Below, piece after piece: positions 45,839 to 55,865 of a stretch of 64,000 nucleotides of DNA. The DNA is from Podospora pseudoanserina (lineage: Eukaryota; Ascomycota; Sordariomycetes; Sordariales; Podosporaceae). The position numbers and the translations under genes are program-made. How positions within the stretch are numbered: the stretch's first letter is position 1; the number at the start of each line of letters is the position of its first letter. The stretch lies in assembly GCF_035222485.1 (NCBI RefSeq), contig NC_085920.1:1426001-1490000 (forward strand), written 5' to 3'. The notes beneath the pieces are model-generated. The model was not told where the DNA came from. It searched no databases and saw only the letters and a list, made by a program, of their open reading frames with translations.

Positions 45839-46278
45839 CTTGACGGTTGTAGGTGGGGTACGTTAGGTAGCCCAGAAGCGTGGGAAAAGAGTAGAGATCA
45901 AAACGCGGGGGGGGGGAGGAATATACGCCGCACGGTATTAGGAGGGGGGTCGGGGGGGTTTATTTAGGTTGGTTGGTATATAAATGATTACGAGAAAATG
46001 GAGCGAGTGGGTTACAGATGCGATTCTTCGAAATGGTTATTCCCTGGAAGATTCTCTTGTAAATTGTCAAGTCGTGTTTTACTAAGCTCTCAGGATACAT
46101 TTCTCATGATCGATCGAGACACGGAGGGTGGGGTTGAGGGGCAATGGGGAAAATTCCGAATCAGATGCAGGGTCCAAATCGGAGGGTGAATAAGCAGTCA
46201 ATTACTATGGGGGTTAGGGTTGTATGAGCACCCCTTTTTTTCATTAAACATGGCATCGCTACATACAATTCAGAAAAA
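45839..46278. other. Intergenic, TrxR promoter / oxidoreductase 3' end
   Basis: A TATATAA-like element lies at about 45977-45983, upstream of TrxR. A G-run lies at 45908-45917. GTTAGGGTT occurs near 46212. No gene was seen. Confidence 0.5.
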
Positions 46279-47410
46279 TTACAGTTTGTTTTGTCCCTCC
46301 TGGGGAATCTTGACAACAACCTTGCCCCAGGTTTCCCTGCTCCCGAGCGCCTTGAGCGCATCTGGCACAGACTCGAGTCCGACAAACTCCTTGTCTGTGA
46401 ACTCAGTTCCCTTGAACTTGCCCTCGGCAATCAACTTCATGATGCCCTCCCACACCTTGGGGACCGATTTAGTCTCCATCTTCTCATACATGCCCCAGTG
46501 AATACCGACCAAGCTGATATTCTTGAGCAAGACCTTGTTCATAGCCACCTTCTCGATAGTACCAGCGGCAAAGCCAACAATGAGAATGCGGCCGTTCCAA
46601 GCGATACACTTAGTACTCTTGTCAACCATGCCGACAGGGTCATAGACAATGTCAACACCACGGCCCTTGGGCGTCAATTTCTTGACAATCTGGGGCCAAT
46701 TCTCATCGCGGTAGTCAACGACATGATCAGCGCCAAAGGACTTGGCAACCTCCAGCTTGCGGGCAGTGCCCGCCGTGGCGATGACTGTCGCGCCGTATGC
46801 CTTGGCGACTTGAACAGCAGCAAGACCGACACCACCGGCAGCGGCGTGGACAAGAACGTAATCACCTGCCTTGACGCCAGCACGGAGGACGAGGGCGCCG
46901 TAGCTGGTGGGGGCTGTTACGAACAGACCGGAAGCCTGGTTGAAAGACCATCCCTTGGGTACGGGAAGCATGGAAACCTCCTTTGCGACACACTTGGTGG
47001 CATATGACCCCTGGGTGGCTCCGAAGACCTTGGAGCCGACGGGGAACTTGGGGTTCTTGGACCCGGAAGGCGTGGCCAGCACGACTCCGGCGAATTCAGC
47101 ACCAGAAACCCATGGGAAAGCTATTGCGAGGATCAGCACGGTGTCTCCAAGTGATGGTGGGTGGTCTAAATACATACGAGGTTGGTGCTGGTATTTGCCC
47201 TGAATTTGCAGGATATCAAAGAAGTTGGTTGCCGCGGCGTGGACCTCGATGAGGTACTCGTCTGCGGCAGGCTTGGGATCAGCAAGCTCTGTGACCTTGA
47301 GCTCACCAGGAGCCTATCAAGCACGTATTAGCAATGTGTTTAACACCGAGACGAGCTTCAGATTGAGTGCCTATTACCTTGACATAGGCCGACACTTGGA
47401 TTCCCTTCAT
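46279..47410 (-). CDS. Zinc-free MDR quinone oxidoreductase (NADPH-dependent)
   Basis: Exons 47410-47378, 47313-47178 and 47120-46279 give 336 aa. The medium-chain dehydrogenase fold is shown by MKGIQVSAYVK, ATNFFDILQIQGKYQHQP, PFPWVSGAEFAGVV and the Rossmann motif VLVHAAAGGVGLAAVQVAKA. GRILIVGFAAGTIEKVAMN and LLKNISLVGIHWG follow. No catalytic or structural zinc cysteines are seen, as expected for the QOR class (zeta-crystallin/Zta1 type). Such enzymes reduce quinones or alpha,beta-unsaturated carbonyls with NADPH. Phases agree at both introns (64 and 57 nt). A TATA repeat lies about 140 bp upstream. The neighbouring thioredoxin reductase is in the same orientation, but there is no sign of co-transcription. 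Confidence 0.92.
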
Positions 47411-48045
47411 GATTGTAGATGTAAGACGAACAGGCACGTGCACGGGGGGGCAAGGTGAGGTCGCGGGGGCAAACAGAAGCAAGATGAAGGAAGGGTATCC
47501 GAAATGTAAGCAAGAAGTAGTATTAGAGTCGCTGTGGGAGGATGTTATATATATATATAAAAGACACCAATGCTACGCTAAATACTTGATCAAAAAAGAA
47601 CCTCGGAAATGGTCTTCCATCGCCGTCGTCCTGTCAATGGTCCCTGATTCATTGGTAAGACGGCTTTGCCAGGGTTCAGTTCGCGGGGCAGGGGCCGAAC
47701 CGAGGTTGTGGATTCCGGCGGCTGATTGGCTGCACACCGTGGAGCTCTCGGTGAGGAAGCGACGTCGATCCATCTTATCGCCAGACGCGCCGTTGCTTGC
47801 GAACCTTGAAGACCAAACTTGGCTTTTTTCCAACTTTTGAACCACCACTTTTCGCGCAACTGTTCAACGAAGAAATTTGCACCCACCTCGGCGGCCCTCG
47901 CAATATCGAACGAAACCAATACAACAAGTTGCACAAAACAACGAAGTGACCAGAGCACAAACTACCAACAATAGATCGTCCATAACGGCCACTCCCTCAC
48001 CACCACAATAATAACTGATCGCAAAGATCACCACCCACCATCACC
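47411..48045. promoter_or_regulatory. Divergent promoter, oxidoreductase / yth1
   Basis: 635 bp. A run of seven TA units at 47545-47559 lies about 140 bp upstream of the oxidoreductase start and could act as its TATA element. The yth1 side is CA-rich with repeated CACCA before the ATG. Confidence 0.5.
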
Positions 48046-48813
48046 ATGGCGTTCCTCCCGCCCCCAGCCCAACAACTCCTAACCCACACACCCACCCCCT
48101 ACACCTTCACCTTCACCCCCTTCCTCCAAAAAACCTACCAACACTCCCTCCCCCCACCCAGCAGCAACCTCTCCTCAGGCGACCAACAACAATCCCAACC
48201 CAACAACAACAACACCGGCGGCTTCGGTTCCCTAGTCTGCAAACACTGGCTCCGCGGCCTCTGCAAAAAAGGCCTAACCTGCGAGTTCCTCCACGAGTAC
48301 AACCTCCGCAAGATGCCCGAATGCAACTTCTTCGTCCGCAACGGCTACTGCTCCAACGGGGACGAGTGCCTCTACCTCCACATCGATCCCTCTTCCAAAC
48401 TTCCCCCCTGCCCCCACTACGACCGCGGGTTTTGCCCCTTGGGGCCAAAATGCGACAAGAGACATTTAAAGAGAAACATATGTCTTTACTACCTCGCGGG
48501 GTTCTGCCCGGACGGGAAGCAGTGCAGGCAGGGGGCGCATCCAAGGTGGACGAGGGATGAGCTGATGGAGAAGCCTACTATGAAGGTGGAGAAGACGGCG
48601 GAGGAGCTGGAGCGGGAGGAGCAGGAGAGGGAGAGGCATAGGGAGCGGGAGAGGGAGAGGGATATGGAACGGCGGGCGGAGAGGGATAGGGAGCGGGGTG
48701 GGGATGGGGATAGGCATGATAGGGGGCATGAAAAGGGGGGCAGGTTTGGGAGGGGGGGGAGGGGGAGGTGGGGTGGGAAGAGGGGGGGGTATAGAGGGAG
48801 AGGGGGTCATTAG
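48046..48813 (+). CDS. yth1: CPSF 30-kDa subunit, CCCH zinc-finger protein Yth1
   Basis: A single exon of 255 aa. After a Pro/Gln/Asn-rich leader (1-64) come five CCCH fingers: [80 protein letters not shown] and partners, at about 65-175. This five-finger block is the signature of CPSF30/Yth1, which binds the AAUAAA region and is essential for pre-mRNA cleavage and polyadenylation in the nucleus. The C-terminal tail is an Arg/Glu/Asp-rich repeat helix (about 190-225) ending in an RGG-like Gly/Arg tail. There is no zinc knuckle, as usual in fungi. C-to-G third-position change near 48440. Confidence 0.95.
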   Translation: MAFLPPPAQQLLTHTPTPYTFTFTPFLQKTYQHSLPPPSSNLSSGDQQQSQPNNNNTGGFGSLVCKHWLRGLCKKGLTCEFLHEYNLRKMPECNFFVRNGYCSNGDECLYLHIDPSSKLPPCPHYDRGFCPLGPKCDKRHLKRNICLYYLAGFCPDGKQCRQGAHPRWTRDELMEKPTMKVEKTAEELEREEQERERHRERERERDMERRAERDRERGGDGDRHDRGHEKGGRFGRGGRGRWGGKRGGYRGRGGH

Positions 48814-50123
48814 GAGGGGCCTGCATCTAGAGAGAGTGTGTTTACGGATGGGAGGAAGGGGAGGGGAAGGTGGATATACCAATATCCAGTGGTGCGAAAC
48901 CTAGAAGTTGGCCACAAGTGAAAAAAAGAGACAAGTCTTCAGAACAGGAGTCCAGGCGCCGAAACGTCGCGAGAGAGGTCAGCGAGGCGAAGTGCTATGC
49001 GACTCGCCCCGCCTATCGAGAAGAAAATAAACGAGTGCCGACAAAAAAGGACAAAGATCGTGAGGAGAAGTAGTCACCATGATAGAGAGCGAGCAGGGGA
49101 GTCTGTATATGATTGACAAGTATCAATCCGCTATTGTATTCCACACCAGGGCAGACACAGAGAGGCGTTAGGGTTTATTCAGAAGAGGCAAGGTGGCAAG
49201 CATTAGGAGTTCGGGCCAACAGATATAATATAAAAAGTCTTACCTTTCTAGAGAAAACTAAAAAAAAAAAAAAAATGTTGGACGTTGTGTGGACTGGCCG
49301 TGTTTCGAGAATGCACTCAAAAGACTAACCCGGCCTCATTTGACCTCGGAATCACATCATGTTAATCCAAACACGAAAAAAATAAATTGAAGCATCGGAA
49401 AGCGTCATGTATTGTTTGTCCTCCTATCATCCAAAATTGTGCAAAAACAAAAAAAAAAAACCAAAAAAAAAAACCAAAAAAAAAAAACCATGAGTATTTC
49501 TACTCGACGTTGTAAGCTGTAAACCCCATCAAAATGGCCAAAGCCCTTCACATCCCCCTTGATGATGATAACGATGCAAGAGTTTTTTCTTTTTTATTTT
49601 TTTTTATTTTTTTAAAAATAAAATAAAATAAAAAGACAACACCATTCAAAGTGGTTTATGCCCGCGTTGGCAACGAACCAATAATCAAGGGCAATCAAGT
49701 TCGGCAAAGGATCGAGGAAGATGACCAGTCGCGTGAGTCGTGTCTCCCGCTGTCGTCTTCCGGACTTCATTGTCCTTGCTTATCGAGGTTCGTTGCATCC
49801 ACAGAGATTTCCAACCTTGAATGGTGTTATGTAGATGGTAAAGACCATAGATGAAAAACAGTAAGAGCAAGCTGTTCCCCACCACCGCCAATCAAACCAA
49901 ACCCGCCTCTCCCAAGTGTATATACCATGTCGTTGATATGTTTTTCTGTATCATTCATGTCCCCCATCCCTAGTCTACAAGATGAGTAGAGATCCTACCT
50001 CCCGCCGACATGCTTAAGCCTATTCCTGGCTCTGGTGTGTGTGCTGTGTTCCTCATATACAACCCCCATGCCTTTTCTTTTTTTTTTTTTCTTTTTTCTT
50101 GTTTTGCCTCAATCTCAGTCTTC
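48814..50123. other. Convergent intergenic region, yth1 / DUF1776 gene
   Basis: 1.3 kb without a supported gene. It is A/T-rich with several homopolymer runs (49261-49275, 49449-49488, 49588-49633, 50081-50100). No RNA gene was recognised. Confidence 0.5.
49449..49488 (+). repeat. Tandem CC-A(9-12) repeat
   Basis: Three consecutive A-runs separated by CC dinucleotides. It is low-complexity DNA in a convergent 3' region. Confidence 0.8.
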
Positions 50124-51833
50124 TCAAGACTTCCACACATTCTCCCCCGCGACACCTTCCAAAGGCGCCACACTAATAAAGCTCTCGGTCCCCGCCATCT
50201 TGTCCTCGTCCTCTCCATCATGGCTTCCTCCCCTTGGGCTCCCATGAGCACTGCCCTGCCAAGTAGCCAACTCATCAACCTTCCTGATGCCCATAATGAA
50301 ATAAACCATGCTCTTCGGCACCCACCGCCCAACAAAGCCATAGACACTCGCTCCCAAACCAACTCTCACTGTTGACGCAGTGATGGTGCCATCAATGACA
50401 TCAAACACAGCATCGTGCAAGTTCTTGAGGCTGGATCCTCTCATACCCCTGATTCCAGTTGTACCAATAGGGGAGGTTGACTGAGAGACAAAGTTCCGGG
50501 CGTAGGTCTTTCGGGCGGCATCGGGCCAGTTGTGAGTTTGTTCGACACCAGAAGCAGTGATGAGACCTTGATTGGCACGACCGGCCGTGCTAGACTGGAA
50601 CTTGGTGCCTTGAGCTGGGGTGAAACCAGTGAAGTCGAAGGTTCCGAGCTGCATGTGAGTTACGGGGACCTGGAGCGGGCGAAGCTCGGCGGCGAGGACT
50701 TCTGTGAAGGCTGAGAGGGCGGAGCAGATGGTTGCTTCAGGGGCATGGAAGGGAGGGTTGATTGAGGAGATAATAGAAGGCGTGAAAACCAACACCTTGG
50801 GGGAGAGGTCTTCCTTTTCTCTTTGCTTGCTGGAGTCTTTGGCGAGACTGCTTGCGAGCTCTGTTGGTGGAGGAGGAGGATGCAACCTGGCAGTGAGGAT
50901 GGGGAGGAAAGCCTGAATAGTGACGATTGGCTGAAGAAGATGAGTCTTGAAGAGGTCGGCGAAGCTGGAGGGAGGGATGGTGGCGATAGGTGAAGTTTGA
51001 TAGTTGAGGGAGGGGATGAGAATAACGGATTTAAGGTGAAGGTGGGACTTCTTGCCCTTGGGGATTGCCGCGTGAGGTTCTTGGAGGTAGCGGGCGAACT
51101 CCTCAATTGAAGCACCGACACGGGTAGGCTGTGACAAACATGTTAGCCAGGTGCAGAAATAGGGGAAAAGGAGACGGGCTTACATCATTGATATCCAAAG
51201 CAAACGACCGAATATCCGGCCTGGCCATTCCCTGAATCAAAAGCTCATCATCCCGCGTGTTGGCCACAATAAACACAATGAAGCCCTTCCTCTCCAAATC
51301 CAGCGCCAACGACCTCGTCAGCGGCAACGCAGGCGAACCAGCAATAACCACAACCTCCAACCTCCCCCCACTCCTCGCTCTCTTCGCCTTACGGTGCTTC
51401 CGTAGCGACAAGCTCGCCTTATACGACTTGTAAACCACCGTCCCCGTAGCCACAACAACAATACCCGTCAAGATCTTATGCCTCGAAACCCAGTTCTGCA
51501 CCCTCTCAAGGGCCCCAACAGGCACAGCAATCACCGCCGGCGGCGGCGGTGCCTGAGGGCGAAACGATTCGGGAACCCATTCTGGCAAGTTCGAGAGGGT
51601 ATCTCTCAGTTTGTCCGCAGCCTTGTCGACCGATCCGTTGACAAACTCGGCGACGTCACCAGTATATCGTTTGGCGTCATCCGGGATGTACGATAACTAG
51701 AACAAACCCAACCCCCTGCAATCAGCATAAACCAACCTCACACGACCACCACCAAAATGGGAACTCCCGAGCTCCACAAACGGGCAATACATACCAGCGT
51801 ATCCAGAATCTCCTGGGGACTCGTTCCAGACAT
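50124..51833 (-). CDS. DUF1776-family Rossmann-fold protein
   Basis: Exons 51833-51795, 51696-51184 and 51128-50124 give 518 aa. The start MSGTSPQEILDTLLSYIPDD leads to a short amphipathic region and a hydrophobic segment KILTGIVVVATGTVVYKSY at about 75-95, probably a membrane anchor. An SDR-like fold then follows: RLEVVVIAGSPALPLTRSLA, GFIVFIVANTRDDE and DIRSFALDINDPTR. Later come SSFADLFKTHLLQPIVTIQA and APEATICSALSAFTEVLAAE, reminiscent of the active-site helix but without YxxxK. This agrees with the fungal DUF1776 family, whose role is unknown. The C-terminus is acidic and Gly-rich. Exon 2 turns from C- to G-ending codons and exon 3 goes back to C-ending ones. Confidence 0.85.
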
Positions 51834-52711
51834 TTTGACAACTCTTTTCCCAACAGCACAATCCCGTCGTCTGTCTGTCTAGAGGTGGAGCGGGCTGGGT
51901 TTCCAGAAGAATAACAGTCAGAGCATGGGTGGTGGACAGCGGTGAGCTGTATCTATGTATGTAGGTACCTTGACGGAGAAAAGAAGAAGGAGGGGCCCGA
52001 GTTTTGCCCTTTGTTATCGGGTATCAATGTTATCGCTCACGCCCCCCCAAAGTACAACCGCTGACAGCCGAATGGGCGAGTCAACGCCGGCAACGTCAGA
52101 GCACCTAGCGGGGCTGCCCCTCACCTTGCGGGGCTGGCAGCTCAGGTACGGTTCCCAAACGGGCTAGTGACCGCGAGCTTAAATAAATGTTCTGGACTCG
52201 AACTTCTCCAACTCGACGACAACTCAGAGCAAAGAAGGCGTTAGGCTCGCGAAAGGAGGGGTTGGTTGGTATGGAGAATTTCTTTTGAAGGCCTAACTGG
52301 TGAATCATCTGATTCCGTTAACGACGTGTTATTTCATTCCTTGTTTTGTAGGTAGGTATAACGAATATCCATGTGTTCGCAGATGCTTCGGGCAGGAATG
52401 CCTTCCCTTCAACCAATGCTGGCGCATTTAAAGGTCAGTATCGAGAACTGCTCAGTTGAGCTCTGCCATCTGTCTTCGACCTAATCAAAATGGTCGAAGA
52501 TAAACATGCACAGTATAACTTCCGTTCAAACAGAAGTTCGTATCCTCCGGGCACAGGGCACTAAACCAGCTTTTACTTTGTTATCCGATGCTGGAAAATG
52601 CTAAACATCCATGGCCTCGCTGTGCCGGTCTACAACAGTCAACATCCTAGATAATACCACCCTCGGCGCCCGGTACCATCTTCCGTACCCATAACGATTG
52701 TAAACACCCCC
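51834..52711. other. Intergenic, Rmd1-like 3' end / DUF1776 promoter
   Basis: 878 bp. No gene, RNA or repeat was recognised. Confidence 0.5.
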
Positions 52712-54700
52712 TCAAACCCCCTTAAACGTCCTCCCCACAATCTCTCCCCCACAAATAACCTCCTTCTCCTTCTCGTTCAAAATGCTATTCCACATCCTCA
52801 AATCCTCCAGCGTGATATTCCTTTCCGCCAGACTCCTCCTCAGTAAATCAATCTGTCCATTCCCTCCCCCAATCACATTGCCTGGCCCCCCACCCCGTTC
52901 TGGATCCCCAACAATAGGAGCCACAACCCCATCTCCTTGTTTCCCCTTTTCTCTCGACAACATTCCAAACCTCAGCCCCACCTCCGTGACTGTCACAATA
53001 ATGCTGATAATAATCAGAATAATAATAATCCAGGTGATGTAGCTCATCTTGGAGTCGGCCACACTATCAGCGAGAATCTCGGACAAGTCCAAAAACACGC
53101 GGCACCGCTCGTTGAGCGTCTTGATACGTGGGTCGATTTCAAGGTACTCCCGGATCGCCACGTAGAGCGGGTGCAGCGTGGGCTCCGAGTCCCAGAAGAA
53201 GTTGGGTACATCGAGGATATTAGATGCTGAAGACAGAATTAGTTGCCCGCCCAAAACGTTGCGATGGGATATGCTTACAAAGATTAATATCCACTCTCGA
53301 CTTGAACAACCTCCCCAAAATCTTCACAATCTCCGTTCGGGTCATGTTGAGCTCCCCTGTCATAGCTAACCGCTTGGGCACATGCTGTGCGTCCGACATC
53401 GTCTCCGACATGCGCTCCTCAAAGAAACACAGCTTGGTACTCTGAGCGATAGCATGACTTATCGTCAACTTGACCATGTGATCCGAACGCGGCAGCAGCG
53501 TGATCATGTCGTTGAATACACGCGGCCGCTTGACATCAGCGCTGTACTCGAAGTGGAACTCCTCCATCTCAAAGTCGGCCTCGTCCAATGGTCTCGTCGC
53601 AAGCGCAATGTTTGTCTCGTGCTCTGAAAATGCCAAATCCGCCAAGATATCCTTTTCTTGTCGCTCAGTAAAGTTCCAAAACACCACCACTCCGTACGAG
53701 AAGACAAACATCTCCGCAAAGTGCTTGGCATCTGGAACCAACCGATTGATGGGGTTCACCGTAATCTGTTCCACTTGGTGGTCGTCCGGTCTCCCGATCG
53801 AGTCAGGTGCACTGCTCGCCTGTTGCAGCACCGTCCCCGTATTAGGACTTCCGCCCAGTCCCTGCGCACCATACGAGTACTCATCCCAGTATCCCTCATG
53901 TTCATCCCTCCTCTCACTCCTCTCAATCTCCAAATCCAGCACCGTCTTTCCCGTCCCTGGCGTCTTCAATACTGGTCGACTCCTTAGCCTATACCCATCC
54001 ACACCAGGCAGCAATGGCAAGTGATAGACGATGTACAAGCAATCATCATACAGCTTCGTCTTGGCCTCATGTTTCGTCTTCAGAAACTCCGCCGTCTCCT
54101 TCACCTTGAACGCCTGAGCCGTACAATACGCCGTCAACCTCGAAACCTTCTCCCCTCTCTGCATCTTAGGCAGCCGCTCCGCATAACTCTTGCCGCGAAT
54201 TCCGCCCCTCTTCCTCAACACGTCTAATTCCTCGTCTTTAAGCGGTCTGTTCTCGTCTTCGCCGCGCAGTATCGACACCCGCCTTGCCGCCATCTCATCG
54301 TCACTGACATCATCATCGACGGGAGCCTCAGGGAGAAGTACGAGCTTTTCGCTAACCTTCGTTGTGCGGGACGGGACCTGCTGGCCGGTTCGAGCAGAGG
54401 CGAAGGTAGGTACACCACTTGGGCGGCGCACATTGCGTGCTGGTCGCTGGCCTGGATGGCCTCGGGGCTGGCCGGAAGGAATATCTGATGAGTACTGAAG
54501 GATGTTGTCGACTGATACGAGACTGGTGCTCGGTCGCCCAGCGCTACCCATTGCTCCTGGTCGTTGTGTGCCATTGCGAGCTGAGGGCCGTTCGCGGGAA
54601 TCGGTGACCTGAGACAACCAACGGTTAACTTCATCATTGTCATCTGAAAAAGGTGGTTCCTTCCTACCAAGACCGACGGTGCTCGTTTTGAGGACGCCAT
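52712..54700 (-). CDS. Rmd1/Sif2-like protein (DUF155 family)
   Basis: Exons 54700-54668, 54608-53279 and 53226-52712 give 625 aa. The disordered N-terminus is Arg/Ser/Pro-rich (SVDNILQYSSDIPSGQPRG). The DUF155 core covers about 250-500: LTAYCTAQAFKVKETAEFLK, YIVYHLPLLPGVDGYRLRS, AEMFVFSYGVVVFWNFTERQ, DMITLLPRSDHMVKLTISHA, and then NFFWDSEPTLHPLYVAIREY. A C-terminal membrane helix SYITWIIIILIIISIIVTVT (about 517-537) and the tail NITLEDLRMWNSILNEKEKE match yeast Rmd1 and fission-yeast Sif2 (Sad1-interacting factor 2). Rmd1 is needed for meiotic division; its biochemistry is unknown. Start choice: ATG 54700 (good context, AGAATGG) with an 11-codon exon and a 59-nt intron ending TCTCAG. An alternative would read straight through from an upstream exon ending in TTGCAG at about 54827; I consider that less likely. 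Confidence 0.85.
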
Positions 54701-55865
54701 TCTGCCAGATATCAGATGTCGCTGTATCTGTTCCCACTATCCGCCAGTTACCAGGTTGAGCGGTGTACCAATCCCCCTTCACAAACTCTCGTGTATAATG
54801 GTTCTGAGTGCTGTCGTCAAAAGTCTGCAATCCTCCGAATAGTACAAAATGTCTTCACTTTTGATGCGCGCGGTGGTTGGTCCTTGCCGAATTGGATTGA
54901 TGCGTAGTAACAAGGAAAATGGAGAAAAAGAAACGCCCAGAGATCGGCTCTGCAACGCCAAAGCCAAGCGACGTCATTGCGCCCAGGCCCCACTGAGCTC
55001 TCCGCAGGACCGCTGGGATCCACTTCGAGGCTGGATTTGGCAGTTTGTCAGTGTAATAAGACAAACATGAAAGCTCCGGATGATCAAGTTTTCTAGCCAG
55101 TCTGAATGTAATGTAGCGAGACGCCTGCTTCTATATAGGGTATTCGGAGGATCACAGCTCTCAAGCATGCTGGATTGGTTCTCGTTGTTGTTATTTGGTT
55201 GGGAAAGCGTTCGCCCTGGACAAAATAATGGTGTTGTAAGTAATAACATGTGTGATCACTGTCAACTTATGCCAGTTATTTGGTCCATGACGTGCCCAGG
55301 CGCTGGGATAGATGTTCAAAGACGCGTTCTAGAAAGCCATGGAGACGGACCTAAGTAAGAAACTCACGTATATTCATTTCTTGCAGAAGCGAATATGTAC
55401 TAGCTAGTTGCCTATCTGGCGTCGATATTCTCATTCTAAATCCGCAGGACCCAAGCTCTCAGACTCCAAACTCCAACTCACAAAAAGCAGCTTCAGGTAT
55501 TAATCACCATTTCAACCCAAAGTCTTGCCAATCTCCCGCCAACTAGAAACAGCCCAAAAATCTTGAGGAAAAAGAAATAGAAAGCACATCATCGGCCCCA
55601 TCCCAAGTCTCACACAATCATGCACAGTTCACCAGACGCCTCTCCACAGTCCAGCAGGTCCTCACCAGTTCCCGAGCCTGTGCCTCCTCCAACTCCGCTT
55701 CCTCCCTGTTTTCCCCGGCCTTTACTCTCTCGGCTCTAGGCATATGTATGTTCACTAAGCAAGATGGTAACCACCTTGGGTAAGTACATTACAAAGCGTT
55801 CAGTATTATGAGAAATAGGAACCAGAAATCTAGCCTAGCATACGGAATCCAAATGCGGAAAAAGA
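54701..55865. other. Intergenic, Rmd1-like promoter
   Basis: About 1.17 kb. Open frames at 54855-55064 are short and unlike any known family. There are no repeats. The left part may be 5' UTR of the Rmd1-like gene. Confidence 0.5.

Noticed and set aside
46205-46222. GTTAGGGTT as telomere-like element
   Set aside because: A single unit in a 3' region; likely chance.
48466-48882. Pro/Leu-rich minus-strand frame opposite yth1
   Set aside because: Complement of the purine-rich Arg/Glu repeat coding sequence.
54809-54830. Read-through 5' extension of the Rmd1-like frame from a TTG near 54830
   Set aside because: No AUG supports it; an ATG at 54700 with good context plus a GT..AG intron gives a plausible short N-terminus. 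It remains possible if an upstream exon exists.
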